From CAIVND01 sp035532075 (GTDB lineage Bacteria > Actinomycetota > Acidimicrobiia > Acidimicrobiales > Bog-793): a stretch of 39,580 bases of DNA. The number at the start of each line of letters is the position of its first letter. The stretch's first letter is position 1. Below are positions 17,056 through 24,295 of this stretch, piece by piece. Location of the stretch: contig DATKRV010000015.1 in assembly GCA_035532075.1 (NCBI GenBank), forward strand, positions 1-39,580, given 5' to 3'. Under the pieces are notes generated by a model. That model was given only the letters and a program-made list of their open reading frames with translations. It made no database searches and was not told the DNA's origin. Position numbers and translations under genes: made by a program.

Positions 17056-17093
17056 GACCGGTAACTATCAAACTGCGAGAATTGTTACCGGTC
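17056..17093 (-). terminator. Hairpin just downstream of the LOG-family gene
   Basis: GACCGGTAAC (17056-17065) and GTTACCGGTC (17084-17093) form a perfect 10-bp stem with an 18-base loop, 6 bases beyond the minus-strand stop at 17100. Position and stability suit a transcript end, but there is no run of U after it on the minus strand, so it may be a processing or Rho-assisted end rather than an intrinsic terminator. Confidence 0.5.
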
Positions 17094-17099
17094 AATGAA

Positions 17100-18131
17100 C
17101 TAGTCGAGTTCGATTGCGTTGAGTCGATTGATGAGTTGGCGAAGTCTGCCAGATCGTCCCCCACCGTACGAGAGCGCGATGCGCTCGAAATGGAGTGAGT
17201 CTCCTTCGATGATTTCGACTGGACGCGGATTTATAATCCGGATCTTGGAATCGTCGAGAATGTCCGCGAACTCGACCGAAAGATCTGCGCACTCCCTGGG
17301 GCTTGGAGCCTTTCGCAGGCGAATGATCATCTCTGACCCGATGAATCGGCGAGATACATAGTTCCGGTTGAATTGGACGAGCTCTTCAATAGTCTCTTCG
17401 ACGGTACTTGTTATACGAAACAGTGAGGCGTCTATCGGCGATGCCAGATTTCGACTAAAGATCTCTGCATTCACGAAGCGCAACCACCCCTCCCAGAAAG
17501 TGTCCCCAACGCTTTCAGTGAGCACAATTGCGGCCGGTTCCGCCTTCCCGGTTTGTTGCAGTGTCAGGAGCTCAAAGGTCTCATCCATGGTTCCGAATCC
17601 CCCTGGGAGAATAAGAAATCCGCTGGACTCTTTGATCAGCATGAGCTTTCGCGTGAAGAAGTACTTCATCTCGACCAACTTCTCGTCGTTTGCAATGAAT
17701 TCATTGGGTTCGGTTTCGAATGGAAGGCGGATATTGATTCCCATTGCCATTCCCGGGCCGGCGCCCTCGTTTCCGGCAGCCATTATTCCCGGACCCGCAC
17801 CGGTAATCACCATCGTTCCGGCGTCGGCAAGGCGACTCGCGAGTTTTTTTGTCAGCTCGTAAAGGGCATCAGAAGGTTGAATGCGAGCAGAGCCAAAGAT
17901 CGTTACCTTCGGCACGTCGCGATACGCGCTGAACATGCGAAACGCATCAGCCATCTCTTCTATCGCCGTTGTCGCAATTTTGAGGTCCAGTCGCCGGGTA
18001 TTCGTGTCGGCAAAGGCGAGCGAGGATTTGATCAGATTCCGGAGGTATCTCCGGTTACTGTTCGCGGGCTGAATCTCAGTGAATTCGTTGAGAAGGGCGT
18101 TGATCGCTTCATCGAGGCGATCATCGCTCAC
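17100..18131 (-). CDS. LOG-family (TIGR00730) Rossmann-fold protein
   Basis: This 343-residue protein contains the nucleotide-binding TIFGSARIQPSD (about 77-88), VITGAGPGIMAAGNEGAG (108-125) and the family signature PGGFGTMDE (176-184). LOG proteins cleave nucleoside 5'-monophosphates to free base and ribose phosphate (cytokinin-type activity in plants); many bacterial members are mis-annotated as lysine decarboxylases. The N-terminal 70 and C-terminal 110 residues lie outside the core, so it is longer than the roughly 190-residue minimal LOG. GTG at 18131 overlaps the transaldolase stop by 4 bases (GTGA), showing coupling. Its linkage to a pentose-phosphate enzyme could fit release of ribose 5-phosphate from nucleotides, but that is inference. 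Confidence 0.88.
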   Translation of the reverse strand: MSDDRLDEAINALLNEFTEIQPANSNRRYLRNLIKSSLAFADTNTRRLDLKIATTAIEEMADAFRMFSAYRDVPKVTIFGSARIQPSDALYELTKKLASRLADAGTMVITGAGPGIMAAGNEGAGPGMAMGINIRLPFETEPNEFIANDEKLVEMKYFFTRKLMLIKESSGFLILPGGFGTMDETFELLTLQQTGKAEPAAIVLTESVGDTFWEGWLRFVNAEIFSRNLASPIDASLFRITSTVEETIEELVQFNRNYVSRRFIGSEMIIRLRKAPSPRECADLSVEFADILDDSKIRIINPRPVEIIEGDSLHFERIALSYGGGRSGRLRQLINRLNAIELD

Positions 18132-19240
18132 AATGGGCCCCCCAGCTGCGCCGCTTTGACCTCCAACTGCGCCAGCAGTTCGTCAAATGAACCCGAAAAC
18201 GAGGCGAGGCCCTGTTCTTCCAACAGGTCGGTGACTTGGCTGAGCTTGATCCCCGCCGCGTCGAGTGCTTTAAGGACCTCCTCTTCGGTGGAGGGATCTT
18301 GCGGAATTGAGCGCGCGACGACCCCGTGGTCAAGGAAGGCGTTCATGGTTGAAACTGGAAGGGTATTCACGGTATTCGGTGCGATCAGCCCTTCAACGTA
18401 GAGCAAGTCTGGATATGCGGGATTCTTTGTCGATGTAGATGCCCAGAGTGGGCGCTGCGGGCGCGCTCCGATTTCCGCGAGTGATTGAAATCGAGCGGAA
18501 TGAAAGCTTTGGTCGAAGTATTGGTAGGCGAGTCGAGCCTGGGCGAGCGCGACGCGCCCCGCCAGTTCTGAGTCGGGTCCAAGTTGACGATCAATCTCAG
18601 TATCGACACGACTGACGAAAAACGAGGCAACCGAGGCGACCCTGCTTGGGTCTCCGCCGCGGTCGACGAGGCGTTCAACTCCTCTGATGTATGCCTCGAC
18701 AACTTCAGCGTAACGCTCAAGCGAAAATATCAGCGTGACGTTGATTGAGCGCCCCCCGGCGATCATCTCCTCGATTGCCGGTATGCCCTGTTTCGTTGCG
18801 GGAATCTTGACCATCAAGTTGGGCCGGTCAATTCTTTCGTGGAGATGTCGAGCACTTGAAATTGTCGCCTTGGTGTCACGGGCAAGCGATGGCGCCACCT
18901 CAAGGGAGACAAAGCCATCACCACCATTTGAGGCGTCATAAATCGCCCGTAGCTGATCAAGCGCTCCAAGAATGTCGTAAATCACGAGTTCCCAATACGC
19001 CTCCTCAACGGTCTTCCCCCCATGTATCAGTTCGCGGAACTGATCGTCGTAATCGTTCGTTGAGGCGATCGAGTTCGCCATGATCGTCGGGTTCGAAGTC
19101 ACGCCTCGAATCCCTTTGGTGATGAGTTCCTCAAGACCACCACGGTCGATATATGAGCGTTTGAGATCATCGATCCAAGGGCTCTGATGCGCTCTTTCGT
19201 AAAGTTCGTGCAGTACGGTCAATTTCTCGCTCCGAGGCAT
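18128..19240 (-). CDS. tal: Transaldolase
   Basis: This is a transaldolase of the long actinobacterial type (370 residues). It moves a three-carbon dihydroxyacetone unit between sugar phosphates in the non-oxidative pentose phosphate pathway. The N-terminal GIRGVTSNPTIMANSI segment and the Schiff-base lysine Lys145 in NLMVKIPATKQG are both present, as is INVTLIFSLERYAEVVEAY. C-terminal PLWASTSTKNPAYPDLLYVE matches the phosphate-binding part. Stop overlaps the downstream LOG gene start. The desaturase gene ends 18 bases upstream, so the three genes probably share a transcript. No strong ribosome site precedes ATG 19240; coupling to the preceding gene may help. Confidence 0.95.
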   Translation of the reverse strand: MPRSEKLTVLHELYERAHQSPWIDDLKRSYIDRGGLEELITKGIRGVTSNPTIMANSIASTNDYDDQFRELIHGGKTVEEAYWELVIYDILGALDQLRAIYDASNGGDGFVSLEVAPSLARDTKATISSARHLHERIDRPNLMVKIPATKQGIPAIEEMIAGGRSINVTLIFSLERYAEVVEAYIRGVERLVDRGGDPSRVASVASFFVSRVDTEIDRQLGPDSELAGRVALAQARLAYQYFDQSFHSARFQSLAEIGARPQRPLWASTSTKNPAYPDLLYVEGLIAPNTVNTLPVSTMNAFLDHGVVARSIPQDPSTEEEVLKALDAAGIKLSQVTDLLEEQGLASFSGSFDELLAQLEVKAAQLGGPL

Positions 19241-19258
19241 CTCATTGGCGGTGGGATT

Positions 19259-20011
19259 TCAGGAGATCGGAACCGCTTTTGGTGCCATCTTGAATACCGG
19301 TGCATCGAGACGGACGGCTGCGACGTGACATCGTACGAGCATCCGGATGAGCCACCAGCCTGGATCTATCTCGCCTGGATTGAGCGCCAGCTTCGCGGAT
19401 GTCGGTGCCGCGTGATGGTTGTTGTGAAGTCCCTCTCCGGCAACCAAGAATGCAAGAGATTGAAGATTGTGGGAGGTATTGGGATATGGCTGTGTCCCCA
19501 CAACATGGCCAAATGCGTTGACAGCGCCGTTGAGCAAGAGATAGCTCACGGCATGGATTGCCGAGGCAATGAGCCCCCACTCCCAGCCAAGCGAGAGACA
19601 CAAGATACCGATGCCAAGCCCGAGACCGAGAAACGCATGGTCAAAAAAAAGCTGATCCAGCCGGTCCGGTGGAAGGTCGCGCGCATAGCGCCCGACCGTG
19701 ACCCCGTCGCGGGCAACGCGTCGATATAGCAGAGCATTCGTGAATTCAACCCTCCAGAGACTGAGCAGCAGCGGTGAATGAGGATCTCCGTCGACGTCGG
19801 TAAACGCATGATGCTTGCGGTGCACAGCAGCCCATTCGCGCGGCTTGATTCCCGTCGTCAGCCAGATGAGGACTCGAAAAACGAGGCGGACGGGCGCCGC
19901 AATCGTGAGCGCCCGGTGCGCGGCGCATCGGTGCAGAAATACAGTCGTCGAAAACATCGCAATCTGGCATACTGCCATGGCGCAGAGGAGGGCGAGAATG
20001 GGCTGAGGCAC
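19259..20011 (-). CDS. Acyl-CoA / fatty-acid delta-9 desaturase
   Basis: This integral-membrane diiron desaturase (250 residues) has the three conserved His boxes: HRCAAH (about residues 27-32), HRKHHAFTD (65-73) and HNNHH (about 207-211). It would introduce a double bond into a membrane acyl chain using O2 and electrons from a ferredoxin or cytochrome partner. Hydrophobic segments surround residues 5-25, 40-55 and 125-170. The start is GTG at 20011: a stop codon lies 12 bases upstream in frame, so the protein cannot be longer, and its first membrane helix is short compared with mammalian relatives. It is first in a minus-strand operon with tal and the LOG gene. Confidence 0.88.
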   Translation of the reverse strand: MPQPILALLCAMAVCQIAMFSTTVFLHRCAAHRALTIAAPVRLVFRVLIWLTTGIKPREWAAVHRKHHAFTDVDGDPHSPLLLSLWRVEFTNALLYRRVARDGVTVGRYARDLPPDRLDQLFFDHAFLGLGLGIGILCLSLGWEWGLIASAIHAVSYLLLNGAVNAFGHVVGTQPYPNTSHNLQSLAFLVAGEGLHNNHHAAPTSAKLALNPGEIDPGWWLIRMLVRCHVAAVRLDAPVFKMAPKAVPIS

Positions 20012-20133
20012 CCTTGAACGTTATCAGTAAGCGCATCCAACCAAGCGGTGCCGGCTTCGGAAAATCCAAAGATTCGAGCCGAGGGTGCGAGAAAATTGCC
20101 TTTGGGCCTGTAGCCTGATGGTGAGAGGTTGCG

Positions 20134-20160
20134 GGGACCGTATCGGTCCCACTGGGACCG
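20134..20160. promoter_or_regulatory. Triple GGGACCG motif between divergent genes
   Basis: GGGACCG (20134-20140), spacer TAT, CGGTCCC (20144-20150), then a third copy GGGACCG (20154-20160). The first two form a perfect 7-bp palindrome and the third is a direct repeat 20 bases from the first, about two helical turns. This is a typical pattern for an operator. It lies between the desaturase operon and the small membrane-protein genes. Confidence 0.4.
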
Positions 20161-20193
20161 TGCCACAGTGCTCTAGATCAGGGAGTGAGCGTG

Positions 20194-20541
20194 ATGAGGT
20201 TTCCGAAGTGGCTAAAGCCAGAGATCAAATCACCGCGTGACGAGCTCCAGGATGTGCTCGACGAGGCAAAGCGCTATTTTGTGGCTCAAACCCTCGCCCC
20301 GCTCAAATCAATCGGAAGGAAGCTCCTCTTCGGTCTGAGCGGTGCACTCGTCGCCGGAATCGGTATCGTCCTCTGCCTTGTAGGATTACTCCGGGTTCTT
20401 CAGATCGAGGTCGGCAACACCTTTGCCGGTATGTGGACATTTGTTCCATATTTCCTCGTCGCGGTCTCCGGCATCCTTGTCTCCGCAATTGTCATACTGG
20501 TTGGATTCCGTCGCTATCGAAAGCGGGTGAATGTGTCATGA
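20194..20541 (+). CDS. Small two-helix membrane protein
   Basis: This 115-residue protein has an amphipathic N-terminus (MRFPKWLKPEIKSPRDELQD) and two long hydrophobic segments at about 50-74 (LLFGLSGALVAGIGIVLCLVGLL) and 83-107 (the tail of which is VSAIVILVGF), ending in a basic tail. The layout resembles the phage-holin-like membrane proteins common in actinobacteria, with both ends probably cytoplasmic. ATG 20194 has GGGAG eight bases upstream and is preferred to GTG 20185. The next gene overlaps by 4 bases (ATGA). Function unknown. Confidence 0.75.
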   Translation: MRFPKWLKPEIKSPRDELQDVLDEAKRYFVAQTLAPLKSIGRKLLFGLSGALVAGIGIVLCLVGLLRVLQIEVGNTFAGMWTFVPYFLVAVSGILVSAIVILVGFRRYRKRVNVS

Positions 20542-20858
20542 ATTTCAAAAACACCTCTAAGGGTGAACTTGGCTCAATTCTTGTCAAGACGTTTGCAACA
20601 ACGGTACTCGGAGGACTTTTCGGCGCACATGAGGCCGAGAGCTCGTCGACATCGGCTGCATCCTCCGCGTGGAAAGAGATCGAGAGCAAATTGCATGGTC
20701 TCTTTGGAGCGGAGGAGAAAAAGAAGGAGGATCGGTTTGAGGGGAAGCATTTTGTGAAAATTGTGGCGGTTGTGGCTGCTCTCCTGGTGATCTCCTACCT
20801 CCTTGGGCGTCGACAGGGGGGTAGTCGCGCGACTGTCCTTGAAGTGCACAAGGCGTAG
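20538..20858 (+). CDS. Small protein with a C-terminal membrane anchor
   Basis: This 106-residue protein starts at ATG 20538 overlapping the preceding stop (ATGA). A soluble, Ser/Glu/Lys-rich part carries two similar short motifs, TVLGGLFGAHEAE and KLHGLFGAEEKKK, and is followed by one hydrophobic segment (VKIVAVVAALLVISYLLG, about 74-91) and a short basic tail. That predicts a C-terminally anchored protein. I do not recognise the family. It belongs to a compact run of three small genes leading into trmI. Confidence 0.7.
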   Translation: MNFKNTSKGELGSILVKTFATTVLGGLFGAHEAESSSTSAASSAWKEIESKLHGLFGAEEKKKEDRFEGKHFVKIVAVVAALLVISYLLGRRQGGSRATVLEVHKA

Positions 20859-20863
20859 CGTTT

Positions 20864-21112
20864 GTGAACACCTTCACGAAGGTGCTTTTTCGTCGTCTCG
20901 TTCGCACTGGGGTGAAGCGTGGGCTCATTGACGGGAGTCGGCTGTGGCTGTATGTTGGCGCCATCTCTTGGGTCGTGCGCACTCTGACCAAGCAACGGCA
21001 CCCTGTCGTTCGACGTGAGACGCTCGAGCCAGGGGAGACCCTTGTGGTGACGAATGTCGATCATTCCAAGCGTTCGATGAGGCGTCAATCGAAAGAACAA
21101 CCGACCGAGTGA
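20864..21112 (+). CDS. Small basic protein with one hydrophobic segment
   Basis: This 82-residue protein starts at GTG 20864, five bases after the preceding stop. It is basic (NTFTKVLFRRLVRTGVKRG), with one hydrophobic segment (LWLYVGAISWVVRTL, about 27-41) and a closing piece LEPGETLVVTNVDHS that resembles a small beta structure. Its stop overlaps the trmI start (GTGA). Function unknown; the coupling to trmI suggests shared expression only. Confidence 0.7.
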   Translation: MNTFTKVLFRRLVRTGVKRGLIDGSRLWLYVGAISWVVRTLTKQRHPVVRRETLEPGETLVVTNVDHSKRSMRRQSKEQPTE

Positions 21113-22017
21113 GCATTGGAGTCTCCCAAGAAGACGATTCAGCGAGGATCCGGGAGGGGGAGAGGATCCTCCTTATCGACAGCAAGGATCGTCGGTATCT
21201 CGTCAGGCTGATCGTATCCGGGATGTTTTCGACTCACGCGGGAATCGTTTATCACGATGAGATAATCGGTCAGCTCGAAGGCTGTGAAGTAGTCGCGCAT
21301 CAACGAGACGGTGAACGAAAGTCGACTCGGGTACTTCTTGTGCTTCGACCAACGCTCGGCGATCTCATTCTAAAAATGCCCAGAGGGGCTCAGGTCATTT
21401 ATCCAAAGGACCTCGGAGCGATTCTTATGGCGGCTGATCTCTTCCCCGGCGCAAAGGTGCTGGAAGCTGGCGTGGGCAGCGGTGCGCTCTCAATGGCTGC
21501 TTTGCGTGCCGGGTGCAGTGTCCGCGGCTACGAAATTCGGGAAGACTTTGCAAATCGGGCGAAGGCAAACGTTCGGGATCTTTTTGGTGAGGACGTTGAT
21601 TATTCCATCGAGATACGTGACATCTATGAAGGGATAGATGTACGAGGGATCGATCGCATTTTGCTCGACCTTCCAGAGCCGTGGAGAGTGCTCGACCACG
21701 CTCGCTACGCGTTGGTGCGAGGAGGGATCATCTGTGCGTATCTGCCGTCAATTAACCAAACTGCAGAGTTTCGTGCGGCGCTTGACCGAGGAGATTTTGA
21801 GTACGCGGAAACGTTCGAAATTCTGAGGCGGACCTGGCACATTGAAGGGCGATCGGTACGTCCGGACCATCGCATGGTTGCTCATACCGGCTTTCTGACA
21901 ACGGCTCGGCTCGTCCCGGGACGCAGACGAAAAGGACGTGTCGCGGAGTCGCCACGCGAGGGAGCGAGTTTTGGCGCGGGCGACACGGACGAAAATGACC
22001 TTAGCGATGAGATCTAG
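21109..22017 (+). CDS. trmI: tRNA (adenine-58-N1)-methyltransferase TrmI
   Basis: TrmI makes m1A58 in the T-loop of tRNA using SAM, as a tetramer. The 302-residue protein has the N-terminal small beta domain (residues 1-75), the linker LRPTLGDLILKMPRGAQVIY, and the SAM motif VLEAGVGSGALSMAALRAG (about 116-134). Further along are YEIREDFANRAKANV and the catalytic-region Asp in IDRILLDLPEPW, where family members have DxPxPW. A polar, Arg-rich tail of about 35 residues follows. GTG 21109 overlaps the preceding gene's stop. In actinobacteria trmI commonly lies next to mpa, as here. Confidence 0.92.
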   Translation: MSIGVSQEDDSARIREGERILLIDSKDRRYLVRLIVSGMFSTHAGIVYHDEIIGQLEGCEVVAHQRDGERKSTRVLLVLRPTLGDLILKMPRGAQVIYPKDLGAILMAADLFPGAKVLEAGVGSGALSMAALRAGCSVRGYEIREDFANRAKANVRDLFGEDVDYSIEIRDIYEGIDVRGIDRILLDLPEPWRVLDHARYALVRGGIICAYLPSINQTAEFRAALDRGDFEYAETFEILRRTWHIEGRSVRPDHRMVAHTGFLTTARLVPGRRRKGRVAESPREGASFGAGDTDENDLSDEI

Positions 22018-22061
22018 CGGGAGATTCCCTGTTGAGGAAAGAGAGCCGGGTTCTGGTTCTG

Positions 22062-22298
22062 CTAGCTCTGTTCGATAAATATGCATTCACCAGGGCATTC
22101 CTCAGCCGCTTCGGTGACCGCGTCTTCGAGAGTATTCGGAACGTCAACCATGCTCTGACTTCCACCAGGGTTGTTGAGCACCTCGACGCCTTCTTTGACA
22201 TAGGCAAGACCGTCGTCTTGCAATGAGAAGACGTCAGGGCAGATCTCCTCGCAGAGGCCATCGCCTGTACACAGATCTTGGTCAATCCAGACCTTCAT
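22062..22298 (-). CDS. Ferredoxin with an Asp in place of one cluster Cys
   Basis: This 78-residue single-cluster ferredoxin has the pattern C10-x2-D13-x2-C16-x3-C20-P and a distal C68-P, with C72 further on. The CxxDxxC arrangement is that of Pyrococcus furiosus-type ferredoxin, in which Asp is the fourth ligand of a 4Fe-4S cluster; a 3Fe-4S cluster is the alternative. The remaining Cys may form a disulfide. The protein is very acidic, as expected for an electron carrier. ATG 22298 has a perfect AAGGAG site. It is convergent with trmI and divergent from mpa. A ferredoxin next to the proteasome ATPase gene occurs in other actinobacteria, but no link to protein degradation is established; the desaturase at 19259 is one possible client. 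Confidence 0.9.
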   Translation of the reverse strand: MKVWIDQDLCTGDGLCEEICPDVFSLQDDGLAYVKEGVEVLNNPGGSQSMVDVPNTLEDAVTEAAEECPGECIFIEQS

Positions 22299-22400
22299 GC
22301 CGCTCCTTGTAAATGTTGGGACCTCTAACGATACCGGACAGACCTTCGAGCCATGAGCATTCGGTGCGTATTTTTCGTGTTAGAACCACTATTTCAAGGG

Positions 22401-22422
22401 CGTGAGACCGTATTTTCTCACG
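22401..22422. promoter_or_regulatory. 7-bp dyad upstream of mpa
   Basis: CGTGAGA (22401-22407) and TCTCACG (22416-22422) are perfectly complementary across 8 bases. The dyad lies about 50 bases before the mpa start, in the divergent ferredoxin/mpa interval, where an operator would be expected. No -35/-10 pair is clear. Confidence 0.3.
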
Positions 22423-22470
22423 ATCGGGTGTAGCGTCCGCGAAGGAAGATGGCCATGGCAAAGAGGTGGT

Positions 22471-24207
22471 GTGAGGTTGCAAGAACCGAATAGCAACGAC
22501 TCTGCGAAACGCCTTATAGAGCTAGAGGAGGAGATCTCGTATCTCCGCCAGCGCCTTGCCGAAGCTCCCCAGCGAGTTCGCCTGCTCGAGGAGAGGCTGC
22601 TCGAGGTAAAGGGACACCTCTCCCAGGCGACCGCCCAGAACGAGAAACTCAGCTTCATGCTCGGCCAGGCGAAAGAGAACATGGCCGCTCTGCGCGAGGA
22701 GGTAGACAAACTCTCCGAGCCACCCAGCGCATACGGAACGTTCGTCCGCGCGAATGATGATGGCACCGTGGACATCTTTGCGAGTGGGCGCAAGATGCGG
22801 GTGAGTGTCGCACCCGAAATTGAGATTTCGAGCCTACATCGCGGTCAAGAGGTCGCTTTGAATGAATCGTTCAACGTGATCCTTGTTCGAGATGCCGAGC
22901 ACTCTGGAGAGGTCGTCACACTCGAAGAGGTGCTCGAAGACGGCAAGCGGGCGCTGATAGTCGGCAGAGCAGACGAGAATCGCGTTGTCGAAATCTCAGA
23001 GTCGCTTGCGGAAACGAAGCTTCGAGCTGGGGACTGGATGCTCTTTGATACTCAGAGCCAGATGCTTATCGAGAAACTGCATCGTCCGGAATTTGAAGAG
23101 GTCGTTCTCGAAGAGGTTCCTGACGTCACGTACGAGGACATCGGCGGACTCGACGAGCAGATAGAAGATATTACTGATGCCGTCGAGCTTCCCTTTTTGC
23201 ATCGTGAGCTGTTTCTTGAACATCACCTCCCGGCGCCCAAGGGGATCCTTCTCTATGGACCGCCAGGGTGTGGAAAGACGCTTATCGCGAAGGCCGTCGC
23301 GAACTCGCTTGCCAAAAAGGTCGCGCAAATGACGGGGAACCAAAACGTTCGAAGTTACTTCTTGAATATCAAAGGTCCGGAGCTTCTCAATAAATGGGTT
23401 GGTGAAACTGAGCGTCAGATCCGACTCGTGTTCCAACGCGCGCGCGAGAAAGCCGAAGAGGGTGTGCCGGTAATTGTCTTTTTCGATGAGATGGACTCGC
23501 TCTTCCGGACGCGTGGTACGGGGATCAGCTCCGACATGGAATCAACCATCGTTCCTCAGCTTTTGACAGAGATCGACGGGGTCGAGACGCTGAAAAATGT
23601 CATCGTTATCGGAGCATCCAACCGTGAGGATCTCATCGATCCTGCGATTTTGCGACCTGGGCGGCTCGATGTGAAAATCAAGATAGAGCGGCCGAGCGAA
23701 GCTGCAGCGCAGCAGATCTTTGCAAGGTATCTCACTTCGGACCTCCCGCTGTATCCCCAGGATGTACTGGACTGCGGAGGCGGAGATCCTGAGAAGGCAG
23801 TGCAGGTGATGATCGAATCTACGGTGACGGAGATGTATCGCACTGATGCGCATAACCAGTTCCTCGAGGTCACCTATCAAAACGGCGACAAGGAGACGCT
23901 GTACTTTAAGGATTTTGCATCTGGGGCGATGATCGAAAACATTGTGCGACGTGCCAAGAAACTCGCGATCAAGCGTACGATCGCGAAAAAGGGTCGTGGA
24001 ATCCGACTCAGTGATCTCAAGGACTCGGTGAAACAGGAGTACAAAGAGAACGAAGATCTTCCCAACACTACGAACCCTGACGATTGGGCAAAGATCTCTG
24101 GTCGCAAGGGTGAGCGGATTGTCTATGTACGAACCATCACCGATCACGGAGATCATTCAACTGGAGGGCGTGCAATCGAGCGCGTCGGTACCGGACAGTA
24201 TCTCTGA
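22471..24207 (+). CDS. mpa: Proteasome-associated AAA ATPase (Mpa/ARC)
   Basis: Mpa is the hexameric ring ATPase that captures pupylated proteins through its N-terminal coiled coil, unfolds them and threads them into the 20S proteasome. The order here is coiled coil (about 9-75, ELEEEISYLRQRLAEAPQRV), two OB folds (about 80-230), and the AAA module. Walker A is GPPGCGKT (263-270), and Walker B is VFFDEMD with Asp339/Glu340. Near the end of the AAA core lies ILRPGRLDVKI. The C-terminus is GQYL, the motif that docks into the PrcA pockets. GTG 22471 after AAGAGG is chosen; an in-frame extension to 22402 would add 23 residues unlike the family. Length 578. Confidence 0.95.
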   Translation: MRLQEPNSNDSAKRLIELEEEISYLRQRLAEAPQRVRLLEERLLEVKGHLSQATAQNEKLSFMLGQAKENMAALREEVDKLSEPPSAYGTFVRANDDGTVDIFASGRKMRVSVAPEIEISSLHRGQEVALNESFNVILVRDAEHSGEVVTLEEVLEDGKRALIVGRADENRVVEISESLAETKLRAGDWMLFDTQSQMLIEKLHRPEFEEVVLEEVPDVTYEDIGGLDEQIEDITDAVELPFLHRELFLEHHLPAPKGILLYGPPGCGKTLIAKAVANSLAKKVAQMTGNQNVRSYFLNIKGPELLNKWVGETERQIRLVFQRAREKAEEGVPVIVFFDEMDSLFRTRGTGISSDMESTIVPQLLTEIDGVETLKNVIVIGASNREDLIDPAILRPGRLDVKIKIERPSEAAAQQIFARYLTSDLPLYPQDVLDCGGGDPEKAVQVMIESTVTEMYRTDAHNQFLEVTYQNGDKETLYFKDFASGAMIENIVRRAKKLAIKRTIAKKGRGIRLSDLKDSVKQEYKENEDLPNTTNPDDWAKISGRKGERIVYVRTITDHGDHSTGGRAIERVGTGQYL

Positions 24208-24295
24208 GTGCTTTGACGTAGTTCTTGAGATAAGACGCAATGATTAGTTCGCAGATCGTGCCTTGGAGAATTGGACGTCCGCTAGCGTCGGTGCC

